The notes below the pieces were generated by a model. It was not told where the DNA came from. It made no database searches and saw only the letters and a program-made list of their open reading frames with translations. From Solenopsis invicta (Eukaryota; Arthropoda; Insecta; Hymenoptera; Formicidae), in NCBI RefSeq assembly GCF_016802725.1, contig NC_052668.1, positions 13,027,001 through 13,091,000 on the forward strand: a stretch of 64,000 nucleotides of DNA, in the 5' to 3' direction. Numbering within the stretch: the stretch's first letter is position 1; every line of letters begins with the position of its first letter. This document shows, piece by piece, positions 1 to 12,000 of this stretch. Made by a program: the position numbers and the translations under genes.

Positions 1-2439
1 GAAACCGCCCCGGACGCGACGTAGCGCCGCTGTAGCAAATAGTGGATGTTATGCTGCGTAACACAATAGCCGGGTCAGAGGGATCCCAAGTGTTTTAGGC
101 AGATCGCGATCGATCTCCGAAACAATGGCGGGACCCTCGAGCTTAATAAGTGCAAGGGGCTTTTGGTACGTTACGCCGCGTGAAAGCGCCTCGAGGGTCG
201 TTCCGGAGCACCCTCGACTTTTGTAATTATACTCGCGAGGTCGTACAGTTTGATTGGCGTTCCTAATTAACAAGTGCATTCACTGCATTCTGGGCCGGCC
301 GCAGCAGCAGCTAGACGTGTATTATCTCGAGACGAGAATCGACTTTTTCCGCTCGCAATCACTTTTTTTTCGCGCGGAATGGAGATGATCGTTCGGCGAT
401 CGGCGGCGACATTTTCTTTTTTGTTTTTTTGCTTTTGGCGCCCGGTTCTATATTTTGGGCAAAATCCAGGTATTAAACTCCCGGCCAAAGGAAAGTCATG
501 AAAATTCATAGTACTCTGCGCGAAACGTTATTCTCTGTGGGGATGAGGCCCGTATCGCACAGGATTACACGACGGCCGAATAATTTAAGCCATGGAAAAT
601 GGAATATATCATCGCGTAATATTTGTTTATTAGCGTTTCTCCCGCCGCGACTTCAAAAGATGAATTTTTACCGCATGCGAAGGGACAGTGACGCGAATGA
701 ACGGGATAAGTATTAAATTCTTCACCTTGCGCGGCGGCAACTGCGGCATCGCGACTCGCGATATAAATATTAATATTTCTTAGAGCACCGGCCGTATATG
801 GAATAAATAACGACTTGCTAATAGCGAAATAAATAAAGATGGATGTTAATATAATAAATGTGAACACGAACCGAGTATACCTAAATTTTCTCGGGGACTC
901 TCTCCCCTCGTCGCTCTTCTTCTTCTTCTTCCTTTCTCCAACCGCGGGCGGTTCGGAAAATTCGCTAAAGTAACGGAAGTGCTGAGGAACCTTGACGGAC
1001 CTTTAATGAAATTACGCGTGAGCCGCGTGAAAGTATTAAGGATCGATTATTAAAGCGAGATCGCGCGCGGCGCCTCAGCTGCGCGAATCTGACGAGGCCG
1101 CTCACCCTCGCGCCGCTTCCCTTTATAGGTGTACAACCGCGGTGACTGCGGTAATTAATATAACAAAGGGTCGGGGGCGTTAAAGGGACCGCATGTCGGG
1201 AACAATCTCGCGGCATTCTCTATCGGGGCGGCGGTCGCCTCGCGCGCGACTCGAACTTGGCGGAAAGTTGCGCTGAAAACTGCGGAAATTACCGGGCGCG
1301 GCCGACGTTAACTCGAAAGGAGTAACTTAATTACGCTCGAGCACGAATCGCCGTTGCGAACTTTTCGTTTGTGTCGGTGCGCGTGTGCCCGCGCACGTGG
1401 CTCCGCGTCTATGTGTATGTGTGTGTGTGGGTGTGTAAGGGCGAAGAACGCCCAAGGCAACGGAGATACTTCCGCGAACTTCACGGGCAAAAATTCATTT
1501 TACCTCGCCATTATAGCGATAATGAGCTCTGACAAGCCCTTAATTCGTAGCTTTATTGCTACGAGTTACGAGAGGTCTCGAAACGTGGGTATTGTTTATT
1601 ATTTTTGTTACGCATTCTGATTATTCTCCAGGAACGTCGTGGCCCACGCGGGCTATCGTTTGTGCCAAACGTTAGTTTCGGAAATCGGCGAAAAAAATAA
1701 CTTTTTTGTATCGAAAGTTATAATGGGATAACTCTCTTTTTTCTTTAATATTAAACTTTTAAAGGACAGTTCGAAAAAGTTCGCGCGAAAGTAGGCTCGC
1801 GCTCGTCCAAGGACCGGGATTACGCCGATTACGGTCGCGGACGAGGGCTTAATCGAAAATTAATCCGAGCCGCACGCGCGGCGCGCGAACGGTGCTCGAA
1901 ACTTTGCGGAGGACACGATTCCATTATCGCGACGGACTGCTTTCGGGTCATCTCGTGTACGCCGTATTCGCGAGACACGTATATATGTATATACCGCTCT
2001 CGTTTCGATGTAAATTGAAAGCGGTCGGGTGACGATCGCAGGTCGGCGCGACGACCGCGGGAATAATTGCGAGATTAATCGGTCCTCGTTCGCTCGATAG
2101 AAATATCACCGAGGGCTCCGCGAGGGAGTGTGTTTGATCCTCTTTTTTCTTTCTTTTTTTTAAATTTATGTTCTTCCGAGCCGGTTGCACCATTCGCACG
2201 CCTCCGTCCGCCGCCGCGCCGGTGGATTAATCGGCACGAGCCCTTTTCCGGTAACGTCTTTCCACCTTCTCCCGTTCGTTACCGTTTGCGCTGTAAATAC
2301 GACGTTTCCTGAAAAGCATTTGCTCTGAAAAGCATAGGTCAGATTTAATAAGCTTTCGCGTGCTGTTCGTTAGGATTTTAACGAAGCTTTCAACCGGCGC
2401 GCGGAAAGAGGCCTCCACCGGTGTTGATCTCTCCGCGAG

Positions 2440-2940
2440 TTGTATAAACTCAGACTGCTTTTCTTTTTTTTTTCCCTCCCCTTTTCTTTTATTACGAAGT
2501 GCAGCGCCTCGGTGTTATATACGTTAGAATATTCCGAAGAAGTTAAGGTACCGACGGGCGTTCTTCCCGACTTTTATGACTATTATAACGAGCGTCGCCA
2601 GTCGATGTTAACGAAGTCTTTGTGGATCGACTCTTGGCCAATTAACGTCGTCGAGAAAGTCGAGCGCCTCGCCACAACTGTGAGACAATTCCTGGGGCGC
2701 ATTTCGCATTAGTCTCGTCGAACGAGAAGTTTAAACAAATTATTCTTGAAAGTTACGGCACGGGAAATGCCTCGCGAGTCTCGGAATTAGTGTGCGCGCC
2801 CTTGCAGCGAGACAGCGACTACAACGTCAACATTAAAGAAACGCTCTGTGCATTTGTAGAAATTCCAGACGAGAGTCATTTAGACGACGGTTCTTTTATC
2901 CATCTTGTTAAATTCGCATTAAACTCGGCTAGCCTCTGAT
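2440..2940 (+). pseudogene. Possible decayed coding fragment, unidentified
   Basis: Two overlapping open frames with coding-like, CpG-containing codons lie here. One runs 2440-2712 (start codon would be TTG) and includes the residues TGVLPDFYDYYNERRQ. A second, about 98 codons long, runs from the stop near 2642 to the TGA near 2940 and includes LCAFVEIPDESHLDDG; it has no ATG. The first frame ends where the second is already open, which would fit one ancestral frame broken by a frameshift. The DYY segment faintly recalls the end of macroglobulin/complement receptor-binding domains, but I cannot place the family. Chance open frames in CpG-rich DNA are a real alternative. Confidence 0.15.
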
Positions 2941-2981
2941 ATCATTGTTGCAGATGTATTTGGTGGATAACTATCAAAAAT

Positions 2982-2992
2982 CCCCCCCCCCC
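2982..2992. repeat. Poly-C run (11 C)
   Basis: An uninterrupted run of eleven C follows an A-rich pentamer. It is mutation-prone and difficult to sequence accurately. Confidence 0.95.
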
Positions 2993-3308
2993 GACTCACA
3001 ATTAGTCATCGTACATATTTTCGATCGAAGTATAATATACTATCGTCGTTTTTGCGACAAAGTTTTACGACGTCTAAATTTACTACGGAGAGAGTTGCGG
3101 GTTTTGATGATCAACTGACAACCGGCGGAGAAGTTCCGGAGATGTTCGTGGGATAATCGATCGAGGGAACATCTCGCCTGCGGCTGCGGGAGAGGGAGGC
3201 CGGATAGCTCTCGTCGCCCTGATGAAATCCCCGAGAGCTCTTTTCATGCTAATAAGATTTCGCCGGTCGCGCCCAATGGATACGCGCCAAAGCGCGAGGG
3301 AAAGGTAC

Positions 3309-3333
3309 CGTCGTCGTCGTCGTCGTCGTCGTC
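3309..3333. repeat. CGT trinucleotide microsatellite
   Basis: About eight CGT units, followed by degenerate CGC/TGC triplets to about 3355. It creates arginine-rich or serine-rich chance frames on both strands, which I do not call as genes. Confidence 0.95.
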
Positions 3334-4341
3334 ATCGCCGCCGCTGCTGCCGTCACCACGTTCGGCGCGGGAGGGACGCTGAGAGGAAGAGAAACGTACA
3401 AAGGGACACGACGGCATGGTACCTAGGCATAGCCGAACGGGGAATCCCTCGACGCGGCACTTTTGTGTCGGCGCTATAATTCGATATTTTTAGCGCCGAG
3501 CGATGCCGCAGGTGAGAAAAATAACGAGTTTTTCTGTAAATGAATTCAGGAACATGTGGCCTATCTGGTGAAATTAATTTTCACGTCCGTTCCCGCCCGA
3601 CGAGTAAAGGGTCGCTTGTAAACAAACGTGCGTATCTACATTGAATGAAAAGTCTTGTTGCATTAATTGGAAATCTGCTGGATTCGAGTACGTCCGTTAA
3701 AAAAAAAAAAAAAAAAACGGACAAATCGGAAATCTTTAGTTGGAAAATTTGTGTTAAACTTAACATATATCGCATGTCCCAAACGGCTCGTTCAAATTTT
3801 TCGTGCTAATTTAACACAAGATAAATATGTTAGAAAAATAATATACATATTAACGTCTTAATTGTGTAGTACTTTACAAGAGAACAAATCCTAATATTTA
3901 TGTTTTTTACAAGATCAATTAATTTGCTTAAATTGATTGTTCCTTTTTTAATATTTTGCGTTGCGAAAAACGAGCGTTCACAGAATTATTATTATTAAAA
4001 TTATTTTTTTCAAATAAACTAAACAGGTGAACTAACAAAGGCAATGCGAAAAGTTATTTCTAAATTATAAATATATAAATCTAAAAATTTGGGCACAAAT
4101 ACAACGTGCAAATATTATACGACGTGTGATATTCCATTAGTCGTTTTCAAGAATGCAGGAAATAAATGATGTTCATGCGTCGCCCGCTTTCCTGTAATCC
4201 GTCGAAGCTTTATCACGAACCTGCACGAGTAAATTCGCGTCTTCCTTGATGAATGCCACGATACTGTCGGTCGTGTGCATACTGCGTACGCGATCGCATC
4301 CCATTTCGACTAGCGCACATTGTCGTGTTAAATGGAAACTG

Positions 4342-4367
4342 CCGACGACGACGACGACGACGACGAG
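4342..4367. repeat. GAC trinucleotide microsatellite
   Basis: About eight GAC units. They give poly-Asp, poly-Arg or poly-Ser in the overlapping open frames, all of which look like repeat artefacts. Confidence 0.95.
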
Positions 4368-5486
4368 CGTCGGTCTCCGGTGAATTCGACGAAGTGCACA
4401 CCGTTCGTCCGACCAATCGATCTGAAGGTATTGTCCGGCGAGGAAAGTCGAGAAATGAGGAAAATGATAAACGAGAACTGTGGGAACGATTCGCGATATT
4501 GCGAGACGATGCTGGCCGCTGACATCGCATTCTCACTCGATGTAAAGTGATAAATTAACTCGCAGTTGTAAATGCGTGCCGGATCATAAGTTCCTCGATG
4601 TTTGTCGCAATATTAATCTTGAACGCTACAAATATTTTACATAAATGTTTAAGAGCTTTGTTGAGACAACCCAAACAAGTTTCAAAATGCGTAAAACGCG
4701 TTACGAATGAGGGTAGACAAAATTGATGAAAAAATGTGGAAAGTAATGCAGTACTTTGACGAATTTTGCTTAGATTCGTTAAAAAAAAAAAAACTGCTCA
4801 TCCATTAGTTCAAATATTGAAGAATTTTTCAAATTTATATATATTTCAAACTTATATATATTAAAGATATAGTGTAACAGTTTCATTAAATTCAAGCAAT
4901 ATTTCGCAAAATAAAAAATAATATCTTGAATCCCTTTATATCGTCCAATACATCACGAATGCTAAAATCAGATATGTTTGTGTACACTACGTCTTGAGTT
5001 TGGTTCCCGAGAAAATCTCGGGAAGAAATATAACGCCGTTCTCCTCTTTCCACAACGAAAGAAGAGCACTTTATGTCGTTATTGAACAAACAACGATATG
5101 TACTTAATACGAGCTCGTTCACGAAAGCGTGACTACGCCTATGTATGGTATACGCTCAATATACAAACTCTCTACATACGGGCACTGTTTATCCATTGGA
5201 ACCAGCGTGACATATCGATCCAACATCGAACGCTTGTGCTGTACATAATTCGTCTTGATTAGTCACCAGTACATCTATCTGTCAATATACAGTTTACAGG
5301 CATATGATCTCTATTTTGCGTTGCACATATATGTACATAAAAGCGTACATACCGTATGTAATAAGATACATAAAATAAAGATATGTATATATACGTATAC
5401 ATTTTAATATACACTACATTATGCTCCATATTCAGAACGCCTGTATGAAGTTAACGCTAATACGTCTATTTTTATCATTCATGATA

Positions 5487-5609
5487 CACTGAGAGAAAAC
5501 ATTACTAAATTTTAATAAATATTTGTTTGGATACCTGCGATAAAATTAATTTATTAAATGCAAGTAAATATTTCATTGCAAGTGTTCAAATAAATTTGTT
5601 TTCTCAGTT
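5487..5609. mobile_element. Short MITE-like element of the CACTGAGAGAAAA/CACAGAGAAAA type (small copy)
   Basis: The ends are inverted: CACTGAGAGAAAAC on the left against GTTTTCTCAGTT on the right. The interior is AT-rich and contains TTTGTTTGGATA, a block also found in the three longer copies at 14624, 17929 and 32572. At about 123 bp it is shorter than those (210-250 bp) and could be an internal deletion derivative. It encodes no protein and would depend on a transposase elsewhere. Confidence 0.5.
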
Positions 5610-5950
5610 TATGTAAAACAAAAATAAAAAATGGCTTAACAGCGCGCGATTATTTAGGCTCGTTTTGAACACGGGCATAAATATATATGTATATCTCTTT
5701 TAGGAAAAAAATTATGCAATACAATACAAACACACAAGCATATATATTTCTAATTTTTAATAGATATTATGTGATTTAATTTATAATATAATGATCTATG
5801 TTGCATAATTTTTATTATGTACGCTTCTTTCCTAAAAAAAGACTTGGTTCTTTTCTTTAGTTTTCACAAACGTCCACGTATCACGTTCGCCGAAACCCCG
5901 GCGAGAGTACCGCACGTTCCCTCACGTGTCGTGAATTTCTGCTGTTACAG

Positions 5951-6046
5951 ACGGAGCTGTCGCAGAATCTGCAGCAGCTGTCGGAGAGGGCCCGCTCGAC
6001 GACGGAGTTCATTCAAAGGCTCAAAGGAATGACGGATAAAGTACAT
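5951..6046 (+). CDS. Trim9: TRIM9-like exon: start of coiled coil
   Basis: A 96-nt exon of 32 codons, phase 0 at both ends. The acceptor is CTGTTACAG just before 5951 and the donor is GTGAGT at 6047. The residues TELSQNLQQLSERARSTTEF followed by IQRLKGMTDKVH form the first helix after B-box 2 in TRIM9 proteins. The preceding exon, which should encode the B-box 2 end, is not in the window. GC-rich third positions set it apart from the AT-rich introns on both sides. Confidence 0.93.
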
Positions 6047-9000
6047 GTGAGTATGCGCGCCTTTGCGGCCCGTTTTAAATTCCGTGTCGACGAACGCGTC
6101 AACGCCGGTACGGTGCCGTGAAATTGCGAAAAGATATGGCGTTAATTACATCAGCTCTCCGCGGGATAGAATACCGGCGCGGATTCATCTCTGATGGCCG
6201 AAGGGATAATTCGGATGTACAAAGGATACCCGGATGGTTTACAATCAGTGAACCGAGCGCCAAAAGCCGGCGGACAAGATTCTTTTTAATACAGTCTTTT
6301 ATTTCCCTTTTTTTGTGCATGGACGTATATACATACGTGTTAAGATGAAAAATCAAGTCCATATCGAACGTCCATATCGATCGTACAATAAGTATCTATA
6401 ATATTATTTTTTTAGATTCGTATACGTGTGTGCGCAAACATAGAAAAATATGTATATATCATGATTTTAAAAAAGTTAAATTCTAGCGAAAATGTTCAGT
6501 AAGTTTACAGAAAGATATTTTCTGATAAAAATTACCACTAGATTTTTATTACAATTCTTACAAATTATCATTCTTTCAAAGATGTAAAAACCAATTTTCA
6601 TAGTGATAGATATCATTGAATACGATGGATCATAATTTTTTTCACGTTATCGCTAAATTTCTCTAAAAAGAATAAGTACGTCGCAAAATTCTCTCTCAGA
6701 AAATTATAAAAGTAGTGTCTCGAGCAAGTCACCTTTCGATACTACTATATTCAAACGACTACTATATTCAAACGGATTACCTCCGCTGTTTATTCCAGGA
6801 GGAATGCGTGACGCTCGAGGAGGAGGTCGAGGATCGGGTGACGAATCTGGTGAGTCTCCTGCAGGCAAGGAAATCACGGCTGATCGAAGCCGCTCGGCAG
6901 ACCAGGGAGGCCAGAGTGCGCTCGTTGCGAGACCAAGTGGCGAGATGCGCCACGCATTTACAGACGACCACGGCGTTGCTCACGTTCTGCATCGAGGCGC
7001 TGAAGGAGACCGACAGCGCGGCCTTCCTGCAGATCGGCGGCATGCTGTCGGTCCGCGCGGCGACGGCCGCCGGATCCTGGGGCGGTGCCGAGGGCGTGCA
7101 GGAGATCGCTCGTTTGCCGCTGCTCGATCTCACCCTGGACGACAAGCCGCTGCGCCGCGCCATCGATCAGCTCACCTTCGTCCAGCTCAAACGTGAGTAC
7201 GCCGTGATGGGCGAATGCGGTTTACTCATGATGGCCGCGCGCGATGTTCGTGTGCGAGCGTAGATTGAACTTTACCCGACGATCCATCCGGCGATGATCG
7301 TGAATAAATTTTATCGTACGGACGGGTTTGGGTTTCCCGATAGTAACTACATCGCATTAAGTCGAAATGAGAAATGACATGAATTTTTATCCGCGATGTA
7401 CGTCGAAGTAAACGAGCTTCTTGCACGCTACCTTTCCCGTTTGATAGATTAGACTTGTGTAACGCGCCGGTACCGTGTATTTTTACGAAAAAAAAAAAAA
7501 AAAAAGAAATTGAATATTAAATTTTAATTTATGCAATAAGAAATTGAAAATGACGAAAATGGGAGTCAGCGCGGGTATAAGTGCGCAATCACAAATGTTA
7601 ATATTATACAGTATATTTATTCATTCTAAATTTTTTTGTAACTTTGAATAAATATATTGTATAATATTAACATCTGTAATTGCGCACTTATACCCGCGCC
7701 GACTCTCATTAGCCTCATTTCCAATTTCTTATTGTTTAGAAATCTCGAGAGTCCCGAACCAACATGATTGTTTTTAATTTATACGCTTTTTTAGACGAAT
7801 GAGAAACTTCACGACTTTTTACAACTTGGACTAAATAAGAATGCTCCGGGATGAGCACGAGAACTTCGCTGTTTATGTTATTGATTTCGTTGCACTTGCG
7901 AAGTAGCACTTAATTAATTGCTACGGAACTCAGTCAAAGTATCGTATCTACCGTGTGTACTAGAGAGGAAGTTGCTTAGGAGCCAATGCGATTAGAACCA
8001 ACAGATAATTTCATTGCAGAAACACGTATTTGTGTAGTTTGATAGATAAGACAAATTCTATTCTCTAAAATACCCTCATTTATACACCCTCATTTATAAT
8101 TTAGCGTTGTTTCAAAAGCAAACGACAGTGGCAATAAAATTATCCGTTTTGAAATTAGGTTGATTAAAAAGATTCGCCTAGTGGAAATGATCCTTTCTTA
8201 AATAATCTTTGGCTTTTAAAGTAATTCAATTGCACGGTAAAATAATTTAAATAGTACTACTAATTTCAAATAAATTAATAAAATTTAGTAACTTGGCAAT
8301 TTGTGGCAGTGTTTTTAATCGCATCTTTGAAAAAACCGCCGCAACAGTCGGTTGAATAAATTAGATATTCCTCCGTTAGAACGCCTGCGAAATTGCTCGC
8401 AAAAACATCTCGTTGGCTCCTCATCTTTGCCGGAAACCCATCCCGTTCGATACGCTTACGCAAACTGAATCATTCACGTCGGCTCTCGCCGAATTCTAGC
8501 TCGCATTGCGTATGCTCGTAAGCCCGGCGAAGCAACGGGCGTAAAAGCGACGTAAACTCGTTCGAAAGACGCCTTCGTGCACGCTTAATTGACTCGTAGT
8601 TCCCTCGTACCGCGACTACCGGGATTTCGTGGGGCAATTTATCTTTACGGAGCCGCCGCTGATCGCGCAACTTTGTGCGAGTCCTGCTCGTTGATAGTCG
8701 TTTACCTCTCAAATGGTCGAAACGGAGGTTACACACGCTAGTACAAGTTTCGACTTTCTCGTTATTATGTAACTCCTGAAACGACTAGCAATGACAATTA
8801 GAGTTTCCCTTATGTGGAGATTTTAATTAGTCGCAATTTTACGCTCTGAATATCACGATACATATCGCTTTATCGATCAATTTTGAAATATCAGATTTGA
8901 TAGTAGTCGCGTTGAAAGGAATAGTAATTACTTACACAATTTATTCGTACGTGGAATAATAAGTTTCGCTATCATGCAAATTACCAGAGGGAGAGAGAGA

Positions 9001-12000
9001 GAGACTAGAGATAATGGCGTCCGGTAAGAGACGACTTTCGAGCGAGTTTCGTTTGACGTTGTGCTTGCATGCGATGTACGTAAGTGTACGCAAATATTTT
9101 CACCGATTATAAATCACTCTACTGTTGGACGCAGCGTCAGAGGGGGAAGAACGATTTCCTACAGCAGGTAAAGGAAACCTAGTAGTAAAGTTCGTAATAG
9201 TCGTAGACATACATTAGCGACATGAGAAAAAAAAAAAGGAAAAAGAAAAAGACGAGAAAAGAAAACAATAATTAAGAGAGATGGAGGAGGCGTCAATTTC
9301 ATCCGCCAAAGTCGTCTAGACGGCTGGGAGATGACGAGAGGGGGTGGGGGTGGGGGTGGGAGTGGGGAGGTCTGCTTAATAATTTTACGTAGCCCCCGGG
9401 GGCGGCTCCTTTAAGCATGCCTCCTTGCGCGCCACCGCCGCCGCCGCCGCCGCACCGTGCCGTAGCTTTGCCGTACGCTAAAACGTTTCAAAAGCGGATT
9501 AATTAGGTACCGGCTTTGCAGTAACTGCTGTAACGATCTGGAGGTATTAACTCGTTACAAGGAGACATCCTCTCCTCACCGTTCGCTGGCTATACGCGGC
9601 TCTCTCCGTTACACGATGCTGGGTGTTACCGGGGCCGATGTCGGGTCGGGAAACGTTAATCGCGTCTGATTAACGTGTTTACGGATGTACCGGTAACTTA
9701 ATAATGTATACGGGGGAGTCACGTTAAGGTAGAGACAGCTTGAAATTCGATTCCTTCTAGTGGTAAATAAAATTATCGATTTCGCCGACTCAATTTGACG
9801 ATAGAATCAACTCAGAATTGGTCAAAGCATCTGCCGTTTATATAAAGTTAAAGACGTGCGGGAAAGTGCGTTATACTCGCTCATTATTTTAACAAATTTA
9901 CAACCACGCGCGTGTCTCCAATCGAAATTAGGAAAGCGGGGTTAATGAGAAATACAAATCTGTTTAACGAAATCCAATAAGCGGCTACCGTCGAGAAAGG
10001 TTAGAACTCGCTTCTCTATTAAGACATTTCACTTTTCGTGGAATCTTGATACAAACCGTACGCAGTAATATCAGAAAGTTTTTTCATTACGCGCAGTTTG
10101 CTCGTCAAAGAGCGGCACGCCTCGGTTCGTTAAAATCTGCGATCGGCAGTCACACGGAATTTCATTTACTTAACCCGGCTTTGCAAATAGCAAAGCGAGG
10201 AATGTGCCCCGTGGAACCCTCAAGTTCGCGAGAATTCCGCGTAAAGTTTCCGACGAAATCACTCGAGCGCGTTTTATCTAACGAATCTAACGAATGTAAT
10301 ACATTAGGGAAGTATACGCATATCCTATTGGGTGACGAGTTTCTTCTTCCTTTAGACTTTAGACAACGTGTAATACTTGGCGGCGGTCAATGTAATAATC
10401 CTTTTCTTCCATAAATTTCTTTAAAAAATGGCATTTAAAATTCTATTATAATTAAGTGATTACATACCTTCTTAACGCTGAAAGAGTAGCGATTTTTAGA
10501 TATTTTTTTTCGGAAAATATAATCAACAAATTTGATATCTACAAAAAGGATACGTTTAATTGGTTGGGAGTGTATAAAAAAATTATTTTTTTAAATGAAT
10601 TAAAATAAACCTTGGACTACTCTCGGGCCGAGCCTCTGTTAAAACCCCCTTCAGTATTTGTACTCTACTGTATAAAATAAACAAGAAAAATGATTATGAT
10701 TTTGTACAATGATGATGTTATTAAGATTTAACGAGCCAAATTTCCAAATTTTGAAAAATTGAAAAGTTATAACATTAAACAAAAATTCGATTTTTTTCAA
10801 CAAATTTTGAGACCTTTGAATATTTATAAAAATTGTTGTAATAAAAAATTTCAGAAAATGGCTCGTCAAGTCTTAGAGAGTCGTATTTTTTAAAAGTAAA
10901 AATTTGTTTTATCAAAAACAAAATTGAAAATTGTTATCGTGCAAATACTTCGAAGGGTGGGCCCGAGAGCAACCCTAGCAAAAGTGAATTTAAATAAGTC
11001 AAAACAGTTTTTAAAAATTATTTTTTTACATATTAATAATCAATGAAACGTATTCTTTTTGAAAATATAAAATTTACTTATTATCCTTTGCAAAAGAAAT
11101 TCTCAAAAATCAGTAATTTTTTTTCAAAATCGAGAAGGTATGATACACCCCTTAAGAAATTCAAACGTTAATAAACATTTTTGGAAAAATCGGATAATGA
11201 AGAATGAGATAATTAATGTAACTCATTATTCATTTTTAAATTTATTTTGCACGTAGCAACGCGCAAATTGGAAAATCTGCGATCGCAATTGTAACAGCTG
11301 CTTAGTAATTTACAACGATGGCGAACAGTGAGGTAAAACGAAAATGCGAAATTCATTTTCGTATTTTACGAGGTCGTTACATGCGCGCGCCCGGCGCCAT
11401 TTCGATCTCGGTGGAACGAACTTAATCGAACATAAAAGTTCGTCATATTCAGACGAGGGAGACACAAGCGATCGATGATGAACGACGATGAGTCGGTATT
11501 CTCGAACAGATACTTCGGTTTTCCTGAATGTCGACTTTATTGCCATGTGCGAACGCTGATATCTTGAGCTTTATGACATGAAAAATCGCTGGATTTCTTA
11601 AAGCACTAAATTTTCGTTATTATCCGTCTTCGCGGTTTTAAAAATGATCCCGTTCTGCAATTAAAAATTTGTCACGCACACATCGTGGAATTCGCGCATC
11701 TTTTAATCGTTCTTCGTTTTATAGCGCAGTACATCCGATTACGAGCGCGAGTTATTATAAAGTGTTATGATGACGTCAACGGCGTTAATGTGATACGAAT
11801 GTAAAATGAAAATTGCATTTCTCGCGACCGGGATTTAGCGGAGAGCGAATACTAATAATGTTATTTCTTGTAAAGAGTTTAAAATCAATTTTCTGGATAT
11901 TCTTGCAAAAATATCTATAGTAGTCTTTGCTCTACCGATAGACTTTCCTTTGTAACTATAGATAGAAAAGGAAAATGAAGACTCGGTCTAGACATCCGAC

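Larger units (their letters stand above)
1..5950. other. Upstream intron or 5' flank of the TRIM9-like gene; no supported exon
   Basis: The first recognised exon starts at 5951 with an acceptor, so this stretch is intron of the TRIM9-like gene, or its upstream flank if the gene uses an alternative promoter. I looked for the RING and B-box exons (paired C-x2-C motifs, the CxDH...MYC..C B-box 2 pattern) and did not find them. The block alternates CpG-rich islands (about 950-1500, 1780-2320, 3120-3480, 4200-4530) with AT-rich DNA (3800-4150, 4560-5850). It holds a TG/GT tract near 1410-1435, an 11-C run at 2982-2992, a CGT repeat at 3309-3333, a GAC repeat at 4342-4367 and an A/T-rich MITE at 5487-5609. 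Confidence 0.6.

Noticed and set aside
4213..4550. Overlapping frames on both strands with poly-Asp/poly-Arg/poly-Ser
   Set aside because: Driven by the GAC microsatellite.
10046..10414. 122-codon open frame on the + strand
   Set aside because: No domain, no codon bias separate from local composition, and no consistent exon boundaries with TRIM9 phases.
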